A stretch of DNA of 15,806 nt, from positions 1 to 15,806 of the forward strand of contig JAEWQS010000090.1 of the NCBI GenBank assembly GCA_023399095.1. Reading direction: 5' to 3'. The notes below the pieces were generated by a model that saw only the letters and a list, made by a program, of their open reading frames with translations, did not search any database and was not told the origin of the DNA. Each line of letters begins with the position of its first letter. Position 1 is the first letter of the stretch. The stretch is from Bacillota bacterium. GTDB taxonomy: Bacteria > Bacillota > Clostridia > Christensenellales > SZUA-584. Made by a program: the position numbers and the translations under genes. Below are positions 8,197-14,092 of the stretch, in pieces.

Positions 8197-8535
8197 TTAT
8201 AGCACGATGTCCCCTTTTTCACCTGTTCTCACTCTCACGGCATCATCAATGGGAATCACAAAGATTTTACCGTCGCCAACCTCACCGGTCTTAATTCCAG
8301 CAATGATTGCATCGATGAGCTTATCGACCATATCATCGGGAACCACCACTTCGATTTTGAGCTTGTGCAAGAGGTTGATCACCATTTCTGTGCCTCTGTA
8401 CACTTCCTTTTTGCCCTTTTGTGCGCCGCAGCCCAGTACGGACGAAACCGTCATGCCACCTGCACCCACTTGTTCGACGATTGCCTTGACCTTTTCCATC
8501 ATCTCAGGACGAATAACCATTTCTACTTTTTTCAT
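8197..8535 (-). CDS. glnB: Nitrogen regulatory protein PII (GlnB/GlnK type)
   Basis: Small trimeric sensor of 2-oxoglutarate, ATP and ADP that typically binds and gates the Amt channel. The 112-aa protein shows the PII fold signatures: T-loop QKGKKEVYRG (residues 39-48), B-loop TGEVGDGKIFV and the C-terminal RVRTGEKGDI. Tyr46 is present, but the position of the classical uridylylated Tyr51 is Met (TEMVINLL), so uridylylation as in enteric bacteria is not expected. The ATG at 8535 has AAGGGG about 8 nt upstream. It begins 18 nt after the ANTAR gene, so the two are probably one transcription unit. The amtB neighbour makes a GlnK-like role in channel control likely. A small perfect hairpin overlaps its stop codon (8193-8205). 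Confidence 0.95.
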   Translation of the reverse strand: MKKVEMVIRPEMMEKVKAIVEQVGAGGMTVSSVLGCGAQKGKKEVYRGTEMVINLLHKLKIEVVVPDDMVDKLIDAIIAGIKTGEVGDGKIFVIPIDDAVRVRTGEKGDIVL

Positions 8536-8553
8536 ACTTTCACCCCTTCATGC

Positions 8554-9126
8554 TTATTTCTGCGACAGCTCTACAATCTTAATGGCGATATCGCGCATGG
8601 CGACCCGTGAGTCCATACTCATTTTTTGTATTCTGCGATAGGCCTCGCCCTCTGAAATGCTTTTGCGTTTCATCAATATGCCTTTCGCCTTTTCGATAAT
8701 CTTTCTGTCTTCCAGACCTTTTTTGAGCTGATCAAGCTCCTTTTCCATCCTGCCCATGCGGCGCCTGTTTTGAACGACCGTGTCTATGGTGCTTAAGAGT
8801 GCAATCCGATTAATGGGCTTTAAAAGCAATGTGATATCATAGTCTTCAACGATCGACACACAGAAATCTCTTTGTGTGCTTGTGATGAATAATATGATGC
8901 TGCACAGGTTTTCATCCCCAATAATCGTAGCGACTTCAAGGCCGGTGACATCCTGCATCTCAAAGTTGACAAGCAATATGTCCGGTGGGCCGGTACGAAC
9001 TCTTCTTAAGGTTTCATTTCCCGATGTGCATGTATCGACAGAGTAACCGTTTCGCTGTAACGCATATTTAATTTTTTCAGCAGCTTGCTCATTTTGCATT
9101 GCCACTGTAATTTGTACCTTATCCAT
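8554..9126 (-). CDS. ANTAR-domain RNA-binding antiterminator with a degenerate receiver
   Basis: ANTAR proteins bind nascent leader RNA and stop terminator hairpins from forming. The 190-aa protein has an N-terminal receiver-like domain (about 1-120), a short coiled linker (about 121-135) and a C-terminal ANTAR domain (about 136-188: EKAKGILMKRKSISEGEAYRRIQ, then AMRDIAIKIVE). In the receiver part the phosphoacceptor Asp is replaced by Asn (N54 in LLVNFEM) and the N-terminal acidic pair is missing (VAMQNEQ). The conserved Lys (K103, LLKP) is kept. It is therefore probably not controlled by phosphorylation. ATG at 9126, with GGAG about 7-9 nt upstream. It heads a unit with glnB and amtB, suggesting control of nitrogen genes; its own leader holds terminator-like hairpins. 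Whether it senses a ligand or binds PII is unknown. Confidence 0.92.
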   Translation of the reverse strand: MDKVQITVAMQNEQAAEKIKYALQRNGYSVDTCTSGNETLRRVRTGPPDILLVNFEMQDVTGLEVATIIGDENLCSIILFITSTQRDFCVSIVEDYDITLLLKPINRIALLSTIDTVVQNRRRMGRMEKELDQLKKGLEDRKIIEKAKGILMKRKSISEGEAYRRIQKMSMDSRVAMRDIAIKIVELSQK

Positions 9127-9145
9127 ATCCCGCTCCGTCGTCGCA

Positions 9146-9159
9146 GCCGGTCATACGGC
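9146..9159 (-). promoter_or_regulatory. Small hexaloop hairpin before the ANTAR gene
   Basis: In the minus-strand RNA GCCG pairs with CGGC around the six-base loop UAUGAC, just upstream of the ribosome site of the ANTAR gene. ANTAR targets known from the literature are paired hairpins with six-base loops carrying A at position 1 and G at 4. This loop has G at 4 but U at 1. A 4-bp stem may also be chance. Confidence 0.3.
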
Positions 9160-9190
9160 CGATTTAATTTATCATCTGTTAATAATTATT

Positions 9191-9245
9191 TCTTCTAAAT
9201 ACAGAAAAGACGTCTATTCAGGAGTAACTGCTCCGAACAAACGTC
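9191..9245 (-). promoter_or_regulatory. Tandem hexaloop hairpins in the leader of the ANTAR-glnB-amtB unit (possible attenuator)
   Basis: In the minus-strand RNA GACGUUUGUUCGGAG (9245-9231) pairs with CUCCUGAAUAGACGUC (9224-9209): 15 bp with one bulged U and two wobble pairs around the loop CAGUUA. It is followed at once by UUUU. Those U bases also form the 5' arm of a second hairpin (9208-9191: UUUUCU with AGAAGA, loop GUAUUU). The first fold begins about 17 nt after the predicted transcript start. The U tract is short, so it would be a weak terminator. Neither loop has the A1/G4 pattern of known ANTAR targets. Confidence 0.5.
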
Positions 9246-9268
9246 ATTGTTTCTTCTTATCTAGGGCT

Positions 9269-9296
9269 ATTATAACATACCGTATTCAAAATGCAA
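9269..9296 (-). promoter_or_regulatory. Promoter of the ANTAR-glnB-amtB unit
   Basis: Minus strand: TATAAT (9269-9274) preceded 16 nt upstream by TTGCAT (9291-9296). The -10 is perfect; the -35 keeps only TTG. The predicted transcript start is near 9262, giving a leader of about 135 nt before the ANTAR start codon, long enough to hold the hairpins seen there. Confidence 0.65.
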
Positions 9297-9372
9297 GTGT
9301 TTTTTTGCAATCCACTTATATTTTTTATTCAATATTTTCAGAATCTTTGCGTAAATATGCCGCTTTGTCACT

Positions 9373-9405
9373 AAAAATGCAGCTTGGTATGTCCATTCCT
9401 GCATT
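9373..9405 (-). terminator. Terminator after the PRPP synthetase gene
   Basis: Minus strand: AATGCAG pairs with CTGCATT (7 bp), with an inner UGG/CCA step after a small internal loop and a loop of five bases, followed by a run of five T that begins in the stem. It starts directly after the prs stop codon. The stem is modest, so the call is moderate. Confidence 0.6.
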
Positions 9406-9406
9406 C

Positions 9407-10390
9407 TCAAATATCGTCGACTACTTTTTTAGGTACTTTAGAGAAGAGCGGACTCACCGATTCCTTCTCGTGTATACGCAACACCGCCTCTGCGAACAGC
9501 GGCGCTACCGATACAGACACGAATTTGCTGCTCTTTGTGATGATCGGATTCTGCACGCTGTCGGTTCCCACGACCATCTCTATCGGGCTTTCTTCAATCG
9601 CCTTTAAGCCCTTTTCACGCACAATGACATGAGAAAGGCATGAGATAATACGCTTTGCGCCATGTTTTTTAAGCGCATGTGCCGTATCTACCAACGTACC
9701 GCCCGATACCGTGAAGTCATCCACGATCATGCAGTTCTTTCCTTCCACATCACCGATGATGGAAAGAACATGCGCATTTTCATCGTGCCCGTAACGCATC
9801 TTATCCCCAATGGCCACGGGACAATGCAGGTAATCTGCATATTTGCGCGCGGTCTTTGCATAGCCCGCGTCAGGCGACACCACGCAGATATTATCCATGA
9901 TATCGAGGCCCTTGACGTATTCGCACATAATCGGCAGCGAAAGCAGATGATCCACAGGCTTTTTAAAAAAGCCTTGTACCTGGGCGCTGTGAAGATCCAT
10001 CACAACAATCCTGTCGGCACCGGCCAATTCAATGCTTTCTGCACAGACACGTGCGCGTATGGATACACGCGGCTCGTCTTTTTTATCGCCCTTCGCATAG
10101 CTGAAATACGGCACCAGCGCCGTCACGGAGTTTGCGCTTGCGCGCTTTAGTGCATCCATCCAAAACAGTATTTCCACAAACTCATTGTTGGGATTCATAC
10201 CGATTGGCTGAACCACATACACATCCTTATTTCTGACTGTTTCCTTGATTCGCAAAAAAATGTTTCCGTCGGAAAATGTGATGACTTCGGAGTCCCCCAG
10301 ATCATTGCCGAGATATTTGCACATTTTTTTCGCAAAAGGCATGCCTGAGGAACCTGCAAATATCTTTATGTCGCTGTCAAAGGAATTCAA
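9407..10390 (-). CDS. prs: Ribose-phosphate pyrophosphokinase (PRPP synthetase), divergent type
   Basis: Makes PRPP from ribose 5-phosphate and ATP for nucleotide, His and Trp synthesis. The 327-aa protein has tandem phosphoribosyltransferase-like halves. Motifs are MDLHSAQVQGFF (131-142, with H134; classical form DLHAxQIQGFF) and the PRPP-binding loop VDDFTVSGGT (223-232; classical DDIIDTAGT). The flexible catalytic loop reads YAKGDKKDEPR where the Bacillus enzyme has YARQDRK, so two Arg are Lys. These changes place it in a divergent branch of the family; I do not see a lost core motif. The start is TTG at 10390: AAGGTGG lies 9 nt upstream and there is no in-frame ATG until residue 17, inside the first strand. 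It is a single-gene unit with its own promoter and terminator. Confidence 0.9.
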   Translation of the reverse strand: MNSFDSDIKIFAGSSGMPFAKKMCKYLGNDLGDSEVITFSDGNIFLRIKETVRNKDVYVVQPIGMNPNNEFVEILFWMDALKRASANSVTALVPYFSYAKGDKKDEPRVSIRARVCAESIELAGADRIVVMDLHSAQVQGFFKKPVDHLLSLPIMCEYVKGLDIMDNICVVSPDAGYAKTARKYADYLHCPVAIGDKMRYGHDENAHVLSIIGDVEGKNCMIVDDFTVSGGTLVDTAHALKKHGAKRIISCLSHVIVREKGLKAIEESPIEMVVGTDSVQNPIITKSSKFVSVSVAPLFAEAVLRIHEKESVSPLFSKVPKKVVDDI

Positions 10391-10432
10391 TTACTTTACC
10401 CACCTTAATCGATTTATCCCTGTCCCGCGCAT

Positions 10433-10461
10433 ATTGTAGCACTTATACGTGGCACAATCAA
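10433..10461 (-). promoter_or_regulatory. prs promoter
   Basis: Minus strand: TTGATT (10456-10461), 17-nt spacer, TACAAT (10433-10438). Both hexamers are near consensus for the main sigma factor. The transcript would start near 10426, 36 nt before the TTG start, leaving room for the AAGGTGG site. No terminator is apparent between the PHP gene and this promoter. Confidence 0.7.
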
Positions 10462-10479
10462 TATCTATACAGTATGTAA

Positions 10480-11310
10480 TTATGACCTTTTTTCACTTTC
10501 TTTGATCAAAACTAACAAACTTTCTTCCAAATAACGGCTTGATCTTGTTTCTTCACCAATGCCCACTCTCGGAGTTGAGCTGCCATGGAAATCGCTCCCA
10601 GCCGTCACAAAGAGCTTTTTCTGCCTTGCCACACTTTCATATTCGACGCACTGACCGTCGGTATGAGCAGGATGGTACGCTTCCACACCCCAAAAGCCCA
10701 TCTCTTTTAGCTGCGGCACTAGGCTGCTAAGCACGCTGCCGCCAAGCAGCCCCGGATGTGCAAGCACAGGCTTGCCGCCCGCCCCTAAAATCAGCTCTGC
10801 CGCCCTGCTCACTGAAATCTTCTTCTGCGGCACATAATACGGCGCACGTTTCGAAAGAAACCGGTCAAATGCATCCGCCATCGACGCAGCAAAACCCTTT
10901 TTGACGAGCACCGCGGCTATATGCGGTCGCCCAATCACATCGCCGCCACACACCTCTTTGATATCATCCAGGCTGACGGCAATGCCGTCGCGACTCAACC
11001 GATCAATGATTTCTATAGCCCTATTAAGACGGGAATTTGCTGCCCTTTTCACATGTGCCATGAGTTCTTCGTTGCCACAGTTTATGTCCAGCCCCAGCAC
11101 ATGCACCTCGCCATTCATATCTGCCGCGAGCTCAATGCCAGCAATCGCCGTGATGCCGTCAGCTATTTCTATCGAACCAAAACCACGGCATTCATCATGA
11201 TCCGTGATTGCGAAAGCAGACAGCCCTGCTGCTGCCGCTCTTTGTGCCGCTTGCTGCGGCGTGAGCTCTCCGTCCGAAAACGTTGTGTGAATGTGCAAGT
11301 CGGCTCTCAC
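10480..11310 (-). CDS. PHP-domain metal-dependent phosphoesterase (TrpH/YciV type)
   Basis: Members of this family hydrolyse phosphoesters such as nucleoside 3',5'-bisphosphates or short RNA 5' ends with a trinuclear metal site; the exact substrate here is not known. From the chosen start the metal ligands are all visible: DLHIHT (H6, H8), ITDHD (D37, H38), GIEL (E60), HVLG (H70), GRPH (H130), AHPG (H185) and GSDFHG (D240, H242). Length is 276 aa. The frame remains open 29 codons further upstream, but that part is basic, has no family similarity, and would start inside the GNAT gene. GTG at 11310 has AAAGGTG 8 nt upstream and begins exactly where the domain begins. Its GTG overlaps by four bases the TGA of a 20-codon ORF, a typical coupled arrangement. 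Confidence 0.88.
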   Translation of the reverse strand: MRADLHIHTTFSDGELTPQQAAQRAAAAGLSAFAITDHDECRGFGSIEIADGITAIAGIELAADMNGEVHVLGLDINCGNEELMAHVKRAANSRLNRAIEIIDRLSRDGIAVSLDDIKEVCGGDVIGRPHIAAVLVKKGFAASMADAFDRFLSKRAPYYVPQKKISVSRAAELILGAGGKPVLAHPGLLGGSVLSSLVPQLKEMGFWGVEAYHPAHTDGQCVEYESVARQKKLFVTAGSDFHGSSTPRVGIGEETRSSRYLEESLLVLIKESEKRS

Positions 11311-11369
11311 TGTTTTTGCACCTTTGCGTATGCTTTTTTCAGAAAACGGCTTTCTTCTGTCATATCCAT
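11307..11369 (-). CDS. Small ORF of 20 codons between the GNAT and PHP genes
   Basis: ATG at 11369, 20 codons, TGA at 11307-11309. It starts MDMTEESRFL and then turns basic (KKAYAKVQKQ), an amphipathic-looking peptide. AAGGA lies 6 nt before the ATG and overlaps the GNAT stop codon (TAAGGA). Its stop codon shares four bases (GTGA) with the GTG start of the PHP gene. This fits a coupling peptide: ribosomes leaving the GNAT gene would restart here and then on the PHP gene. I recognise no homologue and cannot exclude chance; an ORF of this size is not rare. Confidence 0.4.
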   Translation of the reverse strand: MDMTEESRFLKKAYAKVQKQ

Positions 11370-11378
11370 ATCTGTTCC

Positions 11379-11843
11379 TTATTGCTGTCCTTTGCAAGCT
11401 GATGGGTAAACCACCTCGTCTTTGCCAACCTTCATGGCGATGTGAGGAATACCGGCCTCCATGTATTCTTCGCCGTATTCGTTGAATCCAAACTTTTTAT
11501 ACAACGGCACAATGTAAGTTTGTGCGCTGATCTCTACGACCTCAGCGCCGGATGTAAACGATTTGTACAGCAACAGCCTAAGCGCAAGATCGCCAATTTT
11601 CTGGCCGCGGAATCGCTTCAGTACGGCAAGGCGTCCAATGTGAAATGCTCTCCCATCATGCCAGATACGCCCCGTGGCGGCCGGCTGTTCATCCACATAA
11701 ACAATCAGATGCAGCGCCTGTGTGTCATATTCGTCGAACTCCTCCTCTTCGGAGATGCTCTGTTCCTCCACAAAGACCTCTTTGCGAATCATATACGGTT
11801 CGTTTATGTCCTCCGTGCCCGGAATAAACGCGCTTGTAATCAT
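11379..11843 (-). CDS. GNAT-family N-acetyltransferase (ElaA/YjcF-like)
   Basis: Predicted cytoplasmic acyltransferase using acetyl-CoA; substrate unknown. The 154-aa protein has the N-terminal IRKEVFVEEQ strand-helix typical of this GNAT subgroup, ATGRIW on the central sheet, the acetyl-CoA loop RFRGQKIGDLALRLLL (GNAT motif A, R/Q-x-x-G-x-G/A type) and the C-terminal AQTYIVPLYKKFGF, a standard motif-B ending. The ATG at 11843 has GAGGAG 6 nt upstream. It lies 35 nt after the PBP stop codon, across a 7-bp hairpin with no T tract (11871-11892), so it is probably cotranscribed with the PBP gene. Downstream it leads straight into the small ORF and the PHP gene. Confidence 0.88.
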   Translation of the reverse strand: MITSAFIPGTEDINEPYMIRKEVFVEEQSISEEEEFDEYDTQALHLIVYVDEQPAATGRIWHDGRAFHIGRLAVLKRFRGQKIGDLALRLLLYKSFTSGAEVVEISAQTYIVPLYKKFGFNEYGEEYMEAGIPHIAMKVGKDEVVYPSACKGQQ

Positions 11844-11870
11844 GTCTCTCTCCTCATATATAGATTCCGA

Positions 11871-11892
11871 TGCTGGCTTTACGGTGCCAGCA
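11871..11892 (-). repeat. Inverted repeat at the end of the PBP gene
   Basis: TGCTGGC and GCCAGCA form a perfect 7-bp stem with an 8-base loop containing the PBP stop codon. No T tract follows on the minus strand, so it is not a standard terminator. It may protect mRNA ends or slow ribosomes between the PBP and GNAT genes. Confidence 0.5.
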
Positions 11893-13900
11893 GCTCTTTG
11901 GCAATATTAAACTTCACAGGCCCTTTTTCCGCCGCCACATCCACCATCACGACAACAAGACGGTCGTAATAGCCGTCCAGCCAGTAGCACGCGAACCATG
12001 AAATCTCGCGTGCTTTATTTTGGATCTCTGCGGTACCCGTTTTTCCCGCCATGGACACGCCGTCGATTCGAGCCGGGTATCCTGTTCCATGCCGAATGAC
12101 CTCCTGCATCATGGGTGTTAAGGTATTAAGACTCTGGTGAGGCACCGCATCTTCGATCCAGATGATATTATCCCTTTCGCTCAGCGTCACATAATCAAGC
12201 CCCTCTGTACGGCATATTTTTTTTACGAGCAATGGCTGTAACATATCACCAGTCTGGTTCGCGAACGCTGTATACATAACCGCAAGTTGTATGGGCGCCA
12301 AAACGAGCTCGCCTTGTCCGTAGCCCATATCTGCCAGCAGCTGATTCGTCATCATCCTTCCCGAATTGACCACACCCGACGTATTCACAGGCAGATCAAA
12401 CGGCATTTCCTGCTCAAATCCAATGCGTTTATAATAATCGACAAGCTTATCTGCCCCCAACTGCAACGCCGCAAACGCAAAATAGATATTATCCGAAGAC
12501 TTGAGCGCATTCGCCAGCTTCAGCGGCGAGCCCGCACCATCATCTACACGCTTAACTCTCACATGCAGTTCCTCAGACTGCCATACATCATCCACGATCT
12601 GGCCGTCAAATGCGGTTTCTTCCGTTATCATGCCAGCTTCAAGCGCAGCAGTCGCTGAAAACGGCTTAATCACGCTGCCGGGCGCATAATTACCCTGTGT
12701 GGCCAATGACAGCTGCGGGCTGAAATCCGATTCGAACAAATACGCCAATTGTTCGTCCGTCAATGAAAATGTGAACCAGTTATTGTCATAAGATGGGTAT
12801 TGGGCCATGGCTTCCACGTATCCGTGTTCCGCGTCCATCACAATCGCCACGCCCGATTGGCCTTCGTCTAAGCTCAGGTTTGTTTTCAGCGCGTCGTAAG
12901 CTTTTTGCTGCAGATTGCGCTTAATGGCTAGACGCAAGTCCTGCCCCTCTTCCATGGGCACTTCCCAGAGCGTTCGGACGTTATCGCCCCACTTGTTTTC
13001 TATATATATGATTTTGCCATCCTTCCCACGAAGTTCAGCTTCATACGCGGCTTCAAGCCCCGTGACACCCAATCTGTCAGAGTCTTTGTAACCTTCGGGC
13101 AGATTCTTTGCATCAGGGTAACCCATGTACCCGATGATATGTGAGGCACTGTCTTTAAGCGGATAGTCACGGATGGGCGTATACATCTTATCGTCAATAC
13201 CCAGCCCCGGCACACTCAGTATGCTTTGTCTTTGAGTTTCGTTAATCTCATCCGTAAAGTACGCATCCAGCTTGACAATCTGCGTGCCGTTTTCCAGAGC
13301 TTTGTCATACATCTCATTTAATTCCGTTTGCGTCATCTCTGCCAACGGACACACCACATTGCCCACTGCCGTAATATCCTCAACCTTTGTGGTGTCCATA
13401 TAAAGCGTATCGGCATACGTGTTTTTTGCCAGCAGGGTCCCGTCATCCGCGAAAATTTCGCCGCGGCTGGCTTTGAGCGTTTTCACACGCACCGTGCCGC
13501 CTTCCTCCATATCGGGGAAAATAAGCGAATAGTTCCAGAAAACGCGATTTCCTTCTTCGCTCCAAACCATCTGGAGAGAATAATCGTTGGTAAAATCGCC
13601 ATACTCCTCAGTTTTATATGTCGCGGTATATGTGAAGCAGCCGTTGTCATCCGGCCCTGATATATTGTCAAACGTAATCTCTTTAATGCCGAGCCCCGAA
13701 AAAATGTCTTTGTATTTTTTGATAAAGCTGTCCTTTTCAATATTCACAGCGGGCTCAACCTGTGCCCACATCGCTTCATAATCCATGGCCTTCATCGCAT
13801 CCAGCCAAGACGTGATATTGTACACCGGTTCCTGATCAGCAGTGCACGCCGTAAACAAAAGCACGGCCAGCACACAAATCACAATTTTCATCATCCGCAT
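11879..13900 (-). CDS. Class B penicillin-binding protein, MecA/PBP3 type, probable lipoprotein
   Basis: Peptidoglycan DD-transpeptidase that crosslinks stem peptides outside the membrane. The 673-aa protein begins with a short basic end and hydrophobic stretch ending LLFTAC, which fits a lipobox (lipidated Cys19). Next come an NTF2-like MecA N-terminal domain (about 27-135), a PBP dimerisation domain (about 145-320, with SRGEIFADDGTLLA) and the transpeptidase domain (about 345-670). The catalytic motifs are intact: SVIK (Ser409, Lys412), SDN (469-471) and KTGT (from Lys620). Proteins of this shape include staphylococcal PBP2a and Bacillus PBP3, some with low beta-lactam affinity; affinity cannot be read here. 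The ATG at 13900 has GGGAGGA 7 nt upstream. It has its own promoter and heads a unit with the GNAT, small-ORF and PHP genes. No beta-lactam sensor gene is nearby. Confidence 0.94.
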   Translation of the reverse strand: MRMMKIVICVLAVLLFTACTADQEPVYNITSWLDAMKAMDYEAMWAQVEPAVNIEKDSFIKKYKDIFSGLGIKEITFDNISGPDDNGCFTYTATYKTEEYGDFTNDYSLQMVWSEEGNRVFWNYSLIFPDMEEGGTVRVKTLKASRGEIFADDGTLLAKNTYADTLYMDTTKVEDITAVGNVVCPLAEMTQTELNEMYDKALENGTQIVKLDAYFTDEINETQRQSILSVPGLGIDDKMYTPIRDYPLKDSASHIIGYMGYPDAKNLPEGYKDSDRLGVTGLEAAYEAELRGKDGKIIYIENKWGDNVRTLWEVPMEEGQDLRLAIKRNLQQKAYDALKTNLSLDEGQSGVAIVMDAEHGYVEAMAQYPSYDNNWFTFSLTDEQLAYLFESDFSPQLSLATQGNYAPGSVIKPFSATAALEAGMITEETAFDGQIVDDVWQSEELHVRVKRVDDGAGSPLKLANALKSSDNIYFAFAALQLGADKLVDYYKRIGFEQEMPFDLPVNTSGVVNSGRMMTNQLLADMGYGQGELVLAPIQLAVMYTAFANQTGDMLQPLLVKKICRTEGLDYVTLSERDNIIWIEDAVPHQSLNTLTPMMQEVIRHGTGYPARIDGVSMAGKTGTAEIQNKAREISWFACYWLDGYYDRLVVVMVDVAAEKGPVKFNIAKELLAP

Positions 13901-13921
13901 GGGTATATCCTCCCAACGCGT

Positions 13922-13950
13922 ATTATACTATGCATACCTGACTATGTACA
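13922..13950 (-). promoter_or_regulatory. Promoter of the PBP-GNAT-PHP unit
   Basis: Minus strand: TGTACA (13945-13950), 17-nt spacer, perfect TATAAT (13922-13927). The transcript would start near 13915, leaving a 15-nt leader that holds the GGGAGGA site. Confidence 0.7.
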
Positions 13951-14045
13951 GTCACGGCATGGGCCGCCCGTGGGCCACACCCACCGACGTTTGCGCCAGC
14001 GGAGACCTCGTATCACAACCCAAAAACTCTGCTTTTCGGGGGCAT
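13951..14045. other. GC-rich hairpin-bearing spacer upstream of the PBP promoter
   Basis: No credible gene. It contains GTGGG/CCCAC with a five-base loop (13970-13984), which competes with CACGG/CCGTG (13953-13972). A third hairpin at 14019-14040 has 8 bp, one of them a G-U pair present only in the minus-strand RNA, and the loop GCAGAG. The composition is more GC-rich than the other gaps. It lies between the ywlE-like terminator and the PBP promoter, so it belongs to neither predicted transcript. Function unknown. Confidence 0.35.
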
Positions 14046-14078
14046 AAAAAACAAGCGGCGCATAACTACCCCGCTTGT
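14046..14078 (-). terminator. Rho-independent terminator after the YwlE-like gene
   Basis: Minus strand: ACAAGCGG pairs with CCGCTTGT (8 bp) around a 12-base loop, followed by six T. It lies 15 nt after the stop codon and ends the sua5-ywlE unit. Confidence 0.85.
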
Positions 14079-14092
14079 CCATCGATCTATTA

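Noticed and set aside
8193..8205. GTGCT/AGCAC hairpin over the glnB stop codon as a terminator
   Set aside because: Only 5 bp, a three-base loop and no T tract; the real terminator is at 8109-8151.
11311..11397. Longer N-terminus for the PHP protein
   Set aside because: The added 29 residues are basic with no family similarity, overlap the GNAT gene, and the GTG at 11310 has a good ribosome site.
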